From the NCBI RefSeq assembly GCF_017309185.1, contig NZ_JAEKJZ010000009.1, positions 124,001 to 188,000 on the forward strand: a stretch of DNA of 64,000 nucleotides, written 5' to 3'. The notes under the pieces are model-generated. The model worked only from the letters and a program-made list of their open reading frames with translations, was not told the DNA's origin and did not search any database. The DNA comes from Roseibium aggregatum. Lineage in GTDB: Bacteria > Pseudomonadota > Alphaproteobacteria > Rhizobiales > Stappiaceae. A program made the position numbers and the translations under genes. This document shows, piece after piece, positions 51,698 through 60,567 of the stretch (its first letter is position 1; every line of letters starts with the position of its first letter).

Positions 51698-53443
51698 ATG
51701 GAACTTCGACTCAAATCCGCTTTAACCGCCCTCTCGGCCGCACTGCTCCTGTTTGCCGGCGTCGCACCACCGCTCGCCGCCGAAGATGCGCCCATTTATT
51801 CACTGAAGGACCGCTTCAGCCCGGTCGTCGCGCAAAACGGCATGGTCGCAAGTCAGGAGGCGGTCGCAACCCGGGTCGGGGTCGAAATTCTCAAAAAGGG
51901 CGGCAACGCGGTCGACGCCGCGATTGCCACCGGCTTCGCACTCGCCGTCACCCTGCCCCGTGCCGGAAACCTCGGCGGCGGCGGTTTCATGCTGATCCAT
52001 TTGAACGAAACCGGCGAGACCAGGGCGCTGGATTACCGGGAAAAAGCCCCCGCCGCAGCCGAACGGGACATGTTCCTCGGCCCGGACGGGGAACCGGACA
52101 AGGACAAGTCCCGCTTCTCCGGCCTCGCGGTCGGCGTGCCCGGAACCGTTGCCGGTTTCGCCGAAGCCTATGAAAAGCACGGTGGCGGCACGCTCACCTG
52201 GGCCGACCTGATCGCCCCGGCCATCGACCTGGCGGAAAACGGCATTACAGTAACCCCTGGGCTCTCGGGAGCGCTCACCGCGGCCGCCGGCCGCCTGACC
52301 CGCGATCCGGCCACAGCGGCGATCTTCTACAAGCATGGGCTGATACCCTATCTCCCCGGCGAGATCCTCAGACAACCGGATCTGGCAGCGACGCTCCGTC
52401 TGATCGCGGAACAGGGCGCGGACGGGTTTTACAAAGGCGTCACGGCGGAAAAAATCGCGGCCAAGGTCCAGGCGGCCGGCGGCGGCATGACCGTGGACGA
52501 CCTGGCGTCCTACGAACCGGTCTGGCGCGCGCCGATCACCGGAACCTACCGGGGCTTCGAAGTCGCCTCCATGCCGCCGCCGTCTTCCGGCGGCGTCCAT
52601 ATCGTTCAGATCCTGAACATGCTCGAAAGCTTTCCCATCCGGGAATTCGGCCTCAATTCCGCCGACAGCATTCACGTCATGGCGGAGGCCATGCGCCGGG
52701 CCTACGCCGATCGCTCGAAGTTTCTCGGCGATCCGGATTTCATCGACATCCCCGTCCAGGGCCTCACCTCCGCCGCCTATGCCAGGGCACTCGCCGAAAC
52801 GATCCGCATGGACGCTGCCACGCCTTCGGACGACGTCCGGCCGGGCGACCCCTTTCCCTACGAAAGCAATGAAACCACCCATTTTTCCGTCGTCGACAAG
52901 GACGGCAACGCGGTTTCCAACACCTACACGCTGAACTTTTCCTATGGTGCCGGCCTGACGGCGGACGGCACAGGTGTTCTGCTCAACAACGAACTCGACG
53001 ATTTTTCCGCCAAGCCCGGTGTGCCCAATGCCTACGGCCTGATCGGAGGCGAGGCCAATGCAGTCGAGGGCAACAAGCGTCCGCTGTCCTCCATGAGCCC
53101 GACGATGGTCTTCCGCGACGGGTCCCTGTTCCTCGTGACCGGCTCGCCGGGCGGCAGCCGCATCATCACCACCACCTTGCAGATCGTCTTGAACGTCATC
53201 GATCACGGCATGAACATCGCGGAGGCGACCGCCGCGCCGCGCATTCACAATCAATGGCTGCCGGACGAAATCCGTGTCGAGGAAGGCTTGTCGCCGGACA
53301 CGGTCCGCCTGCTTGAGGCACGCGGGCACAAGATCGAGGAGAAAAATGCGATGGGATCGACCCAGTCGATCATGAAGATCGGCGGAATGCTGGCCGGGGC
53401 GTCCGACCCGAGGCGGACCGGCGCGTTGACAGAGGGCTATTGA
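51698..53443 (+). CDS. ggt: Gamma-glutamyltransferase
   Basis: Periplasmic enzyme of 581 residues that cleaves glutathione or transfers its gamma-glutamyl group; made as a precursor that self-processes. It has a signal peptide (ALTALSAALLLFAGVAPPLAA) and the N-terminal motif GGNAVDAAIATGFALAVT. Self-cleavage is expected before Thr about residue 393 in SNETTHFSVVDKDGNAVSN, where Thr becomes the nucleophile. PLSSMSPTMVF and the GSPGGSRIITT loop complete the active site. The ATG at 51698 is the start nearest the signal peptide. Confidence 0.95.
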   Translation: MELRLKSALTALSAALLLFAGVAPPLAAEDAPIYSLKDRFSPVVAQNGMVASQEAVATRVGVEILKKGGNAVDAAIATGFALAVTLPRAGNLGGGGFMLIHLNETGETRALDYREKAPAAAERDMFLGPDGEPDKDKSRFSGLAVGVPGTVAGFAEAYEKHGGGTLTWADLIAPAIDLAENGITVTPGLSGALTAAAGRLTRDPATAAIFYKHGLIPYLPGEILRQPDLAATLRLIAEQGADGFYKGVTAEKIAAKVQAAGGGMTVDDLASYEPVWRAPITGTYRGFEVASMPPPSSGGVHIVQILNMLESFPIREFGLNSADSIHVMAEAMRRAYADRSKFLGDPDFIDIPVQGLTSAAYARALAETIRMDAATPSDDVRPGDPFPYESNETTHFSVVDKDGNAVSNTYTLNFSYGAGLTADGTGVLLNNELDDFSAKPGVPNAYGLIGGEANAVEGNKRPLSSMSPTMVFRDGSLFLVTGSPGGSRIITTTLQIVLNVIDHGMNIAEATAAPRIHNQWLPDEIRVEEGLSPDTVRLLEARGHKIEEKNAMGSTQSIMKIGGMLAGASDPRRTGALTEGY

Positions 53444-53595
53444 GCCGCTCTCCGGAGACACCGGACATCTGGCGGCGCGCCTTTCCCGGCGCGCCATCAA
53501 CCGCGTTGACAGTCTTCAGGGCAGGGTGATAGCGCTGTTCAAAGCGCTTTGAAGACGCTTTTTTCGAGACGACATCATCATTGGAAGGACCCGCA

Positions 53596-54381
53596 ATGCC
53601 GATCAGAACCGTGGTCTGGGGCGAGAATGTCCACGAACAGCACAATGAAATCGTCGCCAGGCTCTACCCGGACGGCATGCACCGCTGCATCGCCGACGCG
53701 CTGAACGCCGATCCGGAGATCGAGGCGACGATGGCCACCTTGCAGGAACCTGACCACGGCCTGACGGAAGCCCGTCTCTCCGAAACCGACGTTCTTGTCT
53801 GGTGGGGGCATGCCGCCCATGGCAAGGTCGCCGACGAGGTGGTGGAGCGGGTTTGCGACGCGGTCTGGTCCGGCATGGGCATGATGTTCCTGCATTCCGC
53901 CCATTTTTCCAAACCGTTCAAGCGCCTGATGGGCAGTCCCTGCAATCTGACCTGGCGCGAGGCCGGCGAACGGGAACGGCTCTGGGTAACGAGCCGCAAT
54001 CACCCGATCACGGCCGGTCTTGCCGACAGTTTCGAGCTGGACATGGAGGAAATGTACGGCGAGCCCTTCGGCGTGCCGGAGCCTCTGGAAACCGTGTTCA
54101 TCAGCTGGTTCCAGGGTGGCGAGGTGTTCCGCTCGGGCCTGACCTACAAGCGCGGCGCGGGCAACGTCTTCTATTTCCGCCCCGGCCACGAAACCTACCC
54201 GACCTATCACGACGCCAATGTGCAGACGGTTTTGAAAAACGGCGTCAAATGGGCCTTCAACCCGATGGCGCGGGTCAACAACCCCAACGAGGCGCCGAAC
54301 GTTCCGGTGGACCGGGCCCCGGAAAAGATCGAGGAACGCGGCCCGAAGCTTCACGCGGAAGGGGAAGAGGGGTTCCGGTAG
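53596..54381 (+). CDS. thuA: ThuA-family trehalose utilisation protein
   Basis: Protein of 261 residues with a class I glutamine amidotransferase-like fold. The opening RTVVWGENVHEQHNEIV, the core VLVWWGHAAHGKV and FRPGHETYPTYHDANVQ near the C-terminus match ThuA, which acts with ThuB in trehalose (3-keto-trehalose) catabolism in Sinorhizobium. GGAAGGA precedes the ATG at 53596. It is followed, after about 165 bp, by a Gfo/Idh/MocA dehydrogenase, so the pair is probably thuAB. No trehalose ABC transporter is adjacent. Confidence 0.9.
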   Translation: MPIRTVVWGENVHEQHNEIVARLYPDGMHRCIADALNADPEIEATMATLQEPDHGLTEARLSETDVLVWWGHAAHGKVADEVVERVCDAVWSGMGMMFLHSAHFSKPFKRLMGSPCNLTWREAGERERLWVTSRNHPITAGLADSFELDMEEMYGEPFGVPEPLETVFISWFQGGEVFRSGLTYKRGAGNVFYFRPGHETYPTYHDANVQTVLKNGVKWAFNPMARVNNPNEAPNVPVDRAPEKIEERGPKLHAEGEEGFR

Positions 54382-54547
54382 GCACGGCTGTCCGGCCGGC
54401 CTGCCGGCCGGGAAAAAGCTTCGGGCTTTTCTGAAGCGCAGGCGATCATCATCAAGCGCTTGGGCCTTGCATCAAATCACCTCTTCCCAGGAAGAGGGAA
54501 CTCGTCCGCGGCGAGCGGCAACACGGAGTTCCGAAACGGGAAACGCC

Positions 54548-55615
54548 ATGACATCTTCAGAAAAACCCGTCCGTATCCTGATCCTCGGAACCGGCAACAT
54601 GGCCCGCAGCCATGCCACCGCTTACGGCAGCATCCCCGGCGTTGAACTGGTTGCCGGTGTCGACAGCCGGCCGGAGGTCCTGACCGCCTTCTGCGACACT
54701 TTCGCCATCCCCAACCGCTTCGCCTCCCTTGAGGACGCCATTGCCTGGGGCGGGTTCGACGCCGCCTCCAACGTCACGCCCGACGCCGCCCACCACCCGA
54801 CCACCCTGGCGCTCCTGAACGCGGGCAAGCATGTCCTGTGCGAAAAGCCGCTGGCGACCAACGCCGGAGACGCCCGCGAAATGGCCGATCTTGCGCGCGC
54901 GAAGGGCCTGGTCGGCATGGTCAATCTCAGCTATCGCAACGTGGCGGTTCTCGACAAGGCGGCAAAACTGGTCGCCGACGACGCCATCGGTGCGCTCCGC
55001 CATTTCGAGGCATCCTACCTGCAAAGCTGGCTCACCCAGCCGGCCTGGGGCGACTGGCGCACCGAAAGCCAGTGGCTCTGGCGGCTGTCGACGGAGCATG
55101 GCTCCAAGGGCGTTCTGGGCGATGTCGGCATCCATATCCTGGATTTCGCGGCCTTCGCCGCCGGCAGCCCGATCCGCGAATTGTCCTGCCGGCTGAAAAC
55201 CTTCGCGAAGGCAGAGGGCGGCCGGATCGGCGACTACACCCTCGATGCCAACGACAGTTTCACCCTCCAGGCGGAACTTGTGAACGGCGCGCTCGGCACG
55301 ATCAGCGCCACCCGCTTCGCGTCGGGCCATCTCAACGACCTGCGCCTGCGCCTATACGGCACCAAGGGCGGCCTGGAAGTGCTTTTCGAGAAACAGGCCG
55401 AAACCCTGCGCATCTGCCGGGGCGACGACCTGAGCGAGGCGAATTGGCGGGACCTCACGGCCGATCCCGTGCCGACCCTTTACCAGCGCTTCGTGGCGGC
55501 GGTCCGCTCCGGCAAGACGGCGGACCCGGATTTCGACCACGGTGCGGGGCTGCAAGGCGCGCTCGACGCGGCGGAACGCTCGAATGCGGAAAACGGCCGG
55601 TTTCTGAAGATCTGA
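54548..55615 (+). CDS. thuB: Gfo/Idh/MocA-family oxidoreductase, ThuB-like
   Basis: NAD(P)-dependent dehydrogenase of 355 residues. The Rossmann motif is ILILGTGNMARSHATAYG and the conserved catalytic Lys lies in HVLCEKPLATNAGDA. ThuB reduces or oxidises sugars next to ThuA in trehalose breakdown; the neighbouring thuA gene supports this name, but other sugars are possible. The ATG at 54548 places the Rossmann motif near the N-terminus; the frame is open upstream. Confidence 0.85.
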   Translation: MTSSEKPVRILILGTGNMARSHATAYGSIPGVELVAGVDSRPEVLTAFCDTFAIPNRFASLEDAIAWGGFDAASNVTPDAAHHPTTLALLNAGKHVLCEKPLATNAGDAREMADLARAKGLVGMVNLSYRNVAVLDKAAKLVADDAIGALRHFEASYLQSWLTQPAWGDWRTESQWLWRLSTEHGSKGVLGDVGIHILDFAAFAAGSPIRELSCRLKTFAKAEGGRIGDYTLDANDSFTLQAELVNGALGTISATRFASGHLNDLRLRLYGTKGGLEVLFEKQAETLRICRGDDLSEANWRDLTADPVPTLYQRFVAAVRSGKTADPDFDHGAGLQGALDAAERSNAENGRFLKI

Positions 55616-55639
55616 CAGCGGACATCAACGCCAAACGAC

Positions 55640-55670
55640 CTGCGGCGGACCTTCTTATGGCCCGCCGCAG
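55640..55670 (+). terminator. Hairpin after thuB
   Basis: Stem CTGCGGCGGACC facing GGCCCGCCGCAG (one mismatch, G-U tolerant in RNA) with a 7-nt loop, 25 bp after thuB. No T-run follows, so termination may be imperfect. Confidence 0.4.
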
Positions 55671-55836
55671 ATGTGGTACAAATGCAAGGCAGGGTCATGC
55701 GGCCGCTGCTGTCAAAAGCGCCCTCCGTACAATGCCCGCTGAAACTAATCCGGAGCCCCCTGACACTTCGTTCACCCGGCCCCATAGGTTTTGTTTAATT
55801 TTTAGTTGAAACCGTTTCTAACCGGCATGGGCCGGA

Positions 55837-55871
55837 AACAAAAAACCAGCGCCCTTTCGGAACGCTGGTTT
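55837..55871 (-). terminator. Minus-strand terminator of the tRNA-Gly locus
   Basis: Stem AAACCAGCG facing CGCTGGTTT (9 bp, 11-nt loop) with an A-run on the plus strand (T-run for leftward transcripts). It lies about 20 bp past the tRNA-Gly 3' end and looks like the native terminator of the leftward tRNA gene that once stood here. Confidence 0.75.
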
Positions 55872-55889
55872 CGAGCCATTCGGCTGAAT

Positions 55890-55935
55890 TGGAGCGGGCG
55901 ATGGGATTCGAACCCACGACCCCAACCTTGGCAAG
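55890..55935 (-). other. 3' fragment of tRNA-Gly(GCC), probable attachment site of an island
   Basis: Read on the minus strand, these 46 bases run from the anticodon region (CTTGCCAAGG, GCC anticodon) through the variable and T-arms (GTGGGTTCGAATCCCAT) and acceptor strand to CCA. The 5' half of the tRNA is missing and the sequence diverges at the anticodon stem. Fragments spanning anticodon loop to CCA are the classic core attachment sites of tyrosine-integrase elements: an incoming element restores the gene at one end and leaves this remnant at the other. It marks the left boundary of the foreign region. Confidence 0.85.
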
Positions 55936-56225
55936 CGAGAAATTGTGACGTCTAGACAGTGGTGCGGAGTAAATCGGAGTCCGCCCTAATTCGTCAGAAT
56001 GCCAACTCTCAGTTAATCGATATGCTGGTGGCAAGTTGAACCACTGAAACCCACGCAAACTTCAGCGAAACTGAACGGAAGAGCGCTATGGTAACCTTGG
56101 TGTAACCACGGCGACCCAGCCCCACTAATTCCTGCCAATTAGGTACAAATAATCCATCCAGTCGAGGGAAGAACAATTGCACGTCTCGCATCACATATTG
56201 CCCTTTCCCTCCTTTTCTCAGGTCT
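55936..56225. other. Left end of the island, non-coding
   Basis: About 290 bases between the tRNA fragment and the first island gene. Short open frames cross it but show no recognisable protein, and no integrase is present at this end. Confidence 0.5.
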
Positions 56226-58424
56226 TCAAGCTGACATGCGGCCCTTTAGCGGAATGATATTACTTGGTGTGGGGTCGGCTTCAGGCGCGCTCTCCTCGAC
56301 AAGCCTTACCAACGGAGCAATTACCTTCTGCTCCCATAGCCCGTTAATCATCTGCTCCAGCCGATCTTTCAGTTCCGTCTCGTTCGAGAACCAATTTTCC
56401 AGGTGATCGGCCACGCGGAGTTTGAAACCCGGGCCTCTACCCCATTCCGAAGCACAGGCCGACCAGACGGGAGTTTGTGACAGGGGTTTGCGGTAGACCT
56501 CAACACCACCGAGCTGAGCTGCTTCGAGGAAAGCACGCTTTGTGGCGGCTGCGCTTGCTGCAATTTGGTCGATAGTGCGATTGGCCAAGGTCAGGCCCTC
56601 ATCCGCCTTCAGTGACTTGAGAAATGCGTCGAGGCTCTTAAACCAACTCTCACTTCGCCGTTTGGCATCTCGGGCGGCGCCGACACCTATCAGATGTACC
56701 ACATTAAGGCCCGTATATTCCCCGCCCCGTCGCGTGGATGCCCAAAGTGTGGAGGCATACCGCACACCTTTAATGGTGTTGATTGCATCCACGTGGGCCA
56801 ACTGCTCACGCGCGCCTAAGCCCCGATTGCCTCTAAGAAAGGTGTTGAGCCTATTGGCTACCTCCTCGATAGCGGCGTTCAACGCTTGGGCCTCATGGTT
56901 CTTGATGATGTCCTGCGAAGCTGCACACAGGTCGAAGAGGCGTTCTTCGACCGCCTTACGCATCCGGCTCAATTGCGCGAACAGATCACCACGAACCGTG
57001 GCGGCCTCGTCGGCCTCGACATTATAAAAGAGCATAGGAACGCCGGCGAGGTCCTCGGCAGAAAGCTCGGAAGAAACTTGCATCCGTTTGAACTCGTAGC
57101 CCTCCGCATCTGTTAGCGCCTGTTCGCCCAGATCATCCTTCATAGCACGCGCTTCTTCAGACCTGGGCAGCGCCAGGACCGATACCTTCCCGGTGTCGAA
57201 GCGCTCTGAGAAGGTTTGGCGCATATGTTGAAGCAACACGCGCGTACTGGTCCCCGGCGCATCGTTAAAGCGTGAGCAAAACACAACTGTTGTTCGAGGG
57301 TCTTTCAAACGGTGGTCCAAGTCCTCGCGCACGGCCACGTCATCGACGCCTTTGGTGTCGATGACGGTAATGTCCAGCTCGCCAAATGCTCGCCCGAAGC
57401 TGGGGATGAGGAGATCGATACTCTTGGGCAGCGGTGCGTCTTTTAGGCGACCGTTGTTGACCGCCTTGAAGGTTTCGGTAACCCACTCCATCGGATGTTT
57501 ACGGGTCGAGCTGTCGTACCAGAACTCGCGCCGAGTACGGTCGTCGAGATTCATCAATGTGAGGATGCGGGTCCGAAACTCGTCTTCGCTACTACTGGAT
57601 TTGGCTACGTCTCCCACGGGATCTTGGTAAACGATCTTACCTTCAACCGTCTCCCGCTTGCGACCGAGTCCTGTCATATTACGGATAGCGCGCTCCGCTT
57701 CCCGGCTTATGCCAACAGTTTCACCAGCCTCACGCTGTTCGCTCATGTGCAGTGCCCACTTCGAAGCGCAGAAGTCCGACACCAACTCTCGCATCTCTGC
57801 GTCGCTCATAGGAAGTAAGGAGATGCCGAATTCTGGACCTGCTTTGATGTGTACTTCGCAGATCGTTGTCCCACCTGCGCCGGTTTCCAACACTGGGCGA
57901 TTGAACGTTTTGTCCGCGAGCGATGGGGGCACGAGAAGGTCAAAGATGAAGCTGATTGCCGTGGACTTTCCGACGCCCATGTCCCCGATGAAGGCGATAT
58001 TGTGATGCAATCGACCCAGAAAGCTCGCCGCGCGCAGAAGTGACTCCCGCTGTCGTTCGATTTGACGACGCAGCGGCCAGGGATGATCCTCTTCTGCAAG
58101 GAAGGTCTCAATTTCGTTGAGCGTATCTTCTGTAATCTCAAGGCAAGCACGTTCTGGATTCCAAAATGATGGCGGCTCTACGTGTTGCCATTCCCTATCG
58201 ATGTACTCCATGAATGCCTTGGCACTTGGGGTTCCTAGTACGTCAAGGGCCTCCAGCACCCGATCAACGTCCGCGCTTGAAACAACCTCGCCCTTTTCGA
58301 TGCGCGAGACCCTGCTTTGGTCAAGTCCGGACTCTTTCGCCAGCACTGCTTGGGTGACATTAGCTTCCGCGCGCAGACGAGCAATCGACGTGCTAATCTT
58401 CAATGACTGGGTGTACTCACTCAT
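56226..58424 (-). CDS. XRE-family HTH fused to a dynamin-like P-loop GTPase
   Basis: Large protein of 732 residues. Residues about 8-63 are a Cro/C1-type helix-turn-helix (ANVTQAVLAKESGLDQSRVS, then RIEKGEVV). A P-loop NTPase domain follows: Walker A GDMGVGKST (147-155), a GTTICE switch-I-like motif (about 185-190) and DTKG (356-359, G3). The C-terminal half is helical and Leu/Arg-rich, as in dynamin-like or GIMAP-like proteins. The ATG at 58424 has GGAGG 5 nt upstream. A regulatory HTH on such a GTPase is unusual; it may sense infection and regulate itself through the adjoining palindrome. Family assignment beyond P-loop GTPase is tentative. Confidence 0.75.
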   Translation of the reverse strand: MSEYTQSLKISTSIARLRAEANVTQAVLAKESGLDQSRVSRIEKGEVVSSADVDRVLEALDVLGTPSAKAFMEYIDREWQHVEPPSFWNPERACLEITEDTLNEIETFLAEEDHPWPLRRQIERQRESLLRAASFLGRLHHNIAFIGDMGVGKSTAISFIFDLLVPPSLADKTFNRPVLETGAGGTTICEVHIKAGPEFGISLLPMSDAEMRELVSDFCASKWALHMSEQREAGETVGISREAERAIRNMTGLGRKRETVEGKIVYQDPVGDVAKSSSSEDEFRTRILTLMNLDDRTRREFWYDSSTRKHPMEWVTETFKAVNNGRLKDAPLPKSIDLLIPSFGRAFGELDITVIDTKGVDDVAVREDLDHRLKDPRTTVVFCSRFNDAPGTSTRVLLQHMRQTFSERFDTGKVSVLALPRSEEARAMKDDLGEQALTDAEGYEFKRMQVSSELSAEDLAGVPMLFYNVEADEAATVRGDLFAQLSRMRKAVEERLFDLCAASQDIIKNHEAQALNAAIEEVANRLNTFLRGNRGLGAREQLAHVDAINTIKGVRYASTLWASTRRGGEYTGLNVVHLIGVGAARDAKRRSESWFKSLDAFLKSLKADEGLTLANRTIDQIAASAAATKRAFLEAAQLGGVEVYRKPLSQTPVWSACASEWGRGPGFKLRVADHLENWFSNETELKDRLEQMINGLWEQKVIAPLVRLVEESAPEADPTPSNIIPLKGRMSA

Positions 58425-58443
58425 AATCGCCTCCAACCATGAC

Positions 58444-58469
58444 TTCATGCTGCATATATGCAGCATGAA
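58444..58469. promoter_or_regulatory. 26-bp perfect palindrome, likely operator
   Basis: Half-site TTCATGCTGCATA followed by its exact reverse complement, with no spacer. It lies 20 bp upstream of the HTH-GTPase start and overlaps the possible start of the divergent small gene. Size and position fit an operator bound by a Cro/C1-type dimer, most likely the HTH of the adjacent gene. Confidence 0.8.
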
Positions 58470-58911
58470 TGCAAAAAAGTCAAGTGGAAGAGGGTGCAGT
58501 CACCTAACCACAACCGGCAGAGGTACTTTCCGCCAAGTTTTAAAGTTGGATTTCGCCTACCGCGGCAATTGGAAATTGAAAGAGCTAGGCGACGAAATCG
58601 TTTGTATCGAGGCCGCAAAAAAGGAACCTAGAATACACTCGGCGGCGACAATTGCCAAAACGTCGGCAGGATTACGCGAACGTGGAAAATTCAGGCCGCT
58701 CTATAATGGAGCTTATCCGAATTTACTGGCTCGCGCTCCCCACGCCTTAAACTGCGAATCCTATGAGTTTGCATTGCAAGGCACCTTTACAATTGAAGGT
58801 AGAAAAGCCAGACATAGAACTCACTGGCTTGAGTTGGTTTTAAAACATGAGGGCTTCGCACTCGGTTTCAGTAGCCGACCCATTTCGACAGAACACAAGG
58901 TTATGATTTAA
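58465..58911 (+). CDS. Small protein of unknown function ahead of the dNTPase gene
   Basis: Possible 148-residue protein. The ATG at 58465 lies inside the palindrome and has no ribosome-binding site, so a later TTG (near 58546, LDFAYRGNWKLKEL) may be the true start. The product is basic and shows no recognised domain; GRKARHRTHWLELVLKHEG near its C-terminus may form a helix. Its stop lies 11 bp before the dNTPase gene, which suggests co-transcription. I cannot assign a function. Confidence 0.5.
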   Translation: MNAKKSSGRGCSHLTTTGRGTFRQVLKLDFAYRGNWKLKELGDEIVCIEAAKKEPRIHSAATIAKTSAGLRERGKFRPLYNGAYPNLLARAPHALNCESYEFALQGTFTIEGRKARHRTHWLELVLKHEGFALGFSSRPISTEHKVMI

Positions 58912-58922
58912 GAGGTGCTGTT

Positions 58923-60263
58923 TTGGTTTGGCTTGAACGTCGCTCTGGGTGGGAAAAAAGCCCTGAGGATGCGCGCAGCCCTGGAGACGTTGATTACGGA
59001 CGCGTCATTCATTCTGCCTCGTTTCGCCGCCTTCAAGGCAAAACGCAAATTCTTAATCTGGGAGACAGCGATTTTTATCGAACTCGACTCACACACTCGC
59101 TAGAGGTCGCCCAAATTGCCGCCGGACTTGAAGCGCAGTTGCGTTACAACTTCCCAAAGCATCAGGCAATTGATCTGCTGCCAGGTCGTAGCATGATGCA
59201 GGCGATTGCTTGCACGCATGACCTTGGTCATCCGCCTTTTGGCCACGGCGGCGAAGTCGCGCTTAATTATTGCATGCGTGAAAATGGGGGTTTCGAGGGG
59301 AACGGGCAAACACTGAGGATCCTATCAAAACTAGAAAAGTTTTCCGAAAGCTCAGGAGCGGACCTCTCGCGCGAGTCGTTGCTTGGCGTACTTAAGTACC
59401 CTGTTTCATACTCCACAGCTGTCAATTCTAAGCTTGCACCTCGCATGATCAAAAACGCCAGTGGGATCCCGCTGCTCGACAGAAGTTCTGCTAAGCCGCC
59501 AAAATGTTATATGGACAGTGAGGCAGATGTCGTCAGTTGGCTCCTTGCACCACTATCTGACCATGACCGCAATCTCTTCCAGACCTGTGATCCGAAGCCA
59601 GGCGAACACGGTAAAGCTCGCCACAAATCCTTCGCATGCAGCATAATGGACCTAGCTGATGACATCAGTTTTGGAATCCACGATTTAGAAGATGCATTAG
59701 CGCTCCAACTCGTAAACAAAACGGCGTTTCTACATTGGGTAACTCCAGAAAAGTGTGAAGGGCTTCTAGATTATCTGAATTCGAAATACTCGGGGAGCTA
59801 CGGCAATGATGTCTATGAGGGTTTAGTCGAACGTCTTTTCAGTGACGGTGGGAAGCGTAAGCATCAAATCAATCGAATACTTGGTTTTGTTATTCCAAGT
59901 GTACAGATTTACGACAACGAATCTTTCGACGAACCACGGCTTAGATTTCGAGCACAACTTCCCGAGCACGTTTCTCGCTTTGTAGAAGCAATTAAAGATT
60001 TTATTCGTGAAGAAGTCGTTTTCAGTCCCGGCGTTCAACACCTTGAGTTTAAAGGTCAGATGATGGTGATCGCAGTTTTTGAGGTTCTAAAGTCAGATCC
60101 CAAGAGTTTCTTACCACGTGACATTTACTCCAAATTTAATTGTAGCTTAGATCCGTTACGCGAAATCTGCGACTACGTCGCTGGCATGACGGATAGTTAT
60201 CTCCTGAAGACTTATGATCGTCTATTCTCACCGCGAATGGGGTCCGTCTTCGATAAGTTATAG
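58923..60263 (+). CDS. dNTP triphosphohydrolase (dGTPase-like, HD superfamily)
   Basis: Enzyme of 446 residues that hydrolyses dNTPs to nucleoside and triphosphate. The HD metal site is seen in RTRLTHSLEVAQIAAGLE (His about 58), ACTHDLGHPPFGHGGE (His-Asp about 99-100) and DLADDISFGIHDLEDAL. The TTG start at 58923 has AGAGG 8 nt upstream. Base composition is lower in GC than the core chromosome. Anti-phage dGTPases deplete dNTPs during infection, and the defence-island setting makes that role likely; a housekeeping role is less likely but not excluded. Confidence 0.88.
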   Translation: MVWLERRSGWEKSPEDARSPGDVDYGRVIHSASFRRLQGKTQILNLGDSDFYRTRLTHSLEVAQIAAGLEAQLRYNFPKHQAIDLLPGRSMMQAIACTHDLGHPPFGHGGEVALNYCMRENGGFEGNGQTLRILSKLEKFSESSGADLSRESLLGVLKYPVSYSTAVNSKLAPRMIKNASGIPLLDRSSAKPPKCYMDSEADVVSWLLAPLSDHDRNLFQTCDPKPGEHGKARHKSFACSIMDLADDISFGIHDLEDALALQLVNKTAFLHWVTPEKCEGLLDYLNSKYSGSYGNDVYEGLVERLFSDGGKRKHQINRILGFVIPSVQIYDNESFDEPRLRFRAQLPEHVSRFVEAIKDFIREEVVFSPGVQHLEFKGQMMVIAVFEVLKSDPKSFLPRDIYSKFNCSLDPLREICDYVAGMTDSYLLKTYDRLFSPRMGSVFDKL

Positions 60264-60567
60264 CTTTATGTTTCCTGGGTGCTCTCAAACGCTTTGCCAG
60301 ACGTTCCTAATTAATTCAGCGTGAGATTACGTCCCAACGGAGAGAATACTGGGCTTCAGGCGTTGCCATACGGCTTTTTTTCCAAACGTTGCCTCGCCCT
60401 CCTTCTCAGGTCAGCTAGAAATGCCTGAAGGCGGAATTAACAGAGTGTCACTCGATGAATTTGAGGAGACGCAGCTGCCCAGGGTTTCCAAGTTTCAAGA
60501 GCTGGAAAATCAGTTTAGCCTGTTTGGTCGATTGCACAATCAAAGGCAAGCTTTGCGCATCAATACT
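60264..60567. other. Convergent intergenic region in the island
   Basis: About 300 bases between the convergent dNTPase and DndB-like genes. A short open frame crosses into the DndB-like gene but has no recognisable product. No terminator hairpin was evident. Confidence 0.45.

Noticed and set aside
51800..53500. 566-codon minus-strand open frame
   Set aside because: Antisense to gamma-glutamyltransferase; composition is typical of GC-rich shadow frames.
55890..55960. Complete tRNA-Gly gene
   Set aside because: Only the sequence from the anticodon region to CCA is present; the D-arm and 5' acceptor strand are missing, so it is an attachment-site remnant.
55795..56058. Minus-strand open frame crossing the tRNA fragment
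   Set aside because: It reads through the terminator and tRNA remnant and has no protein-like features.
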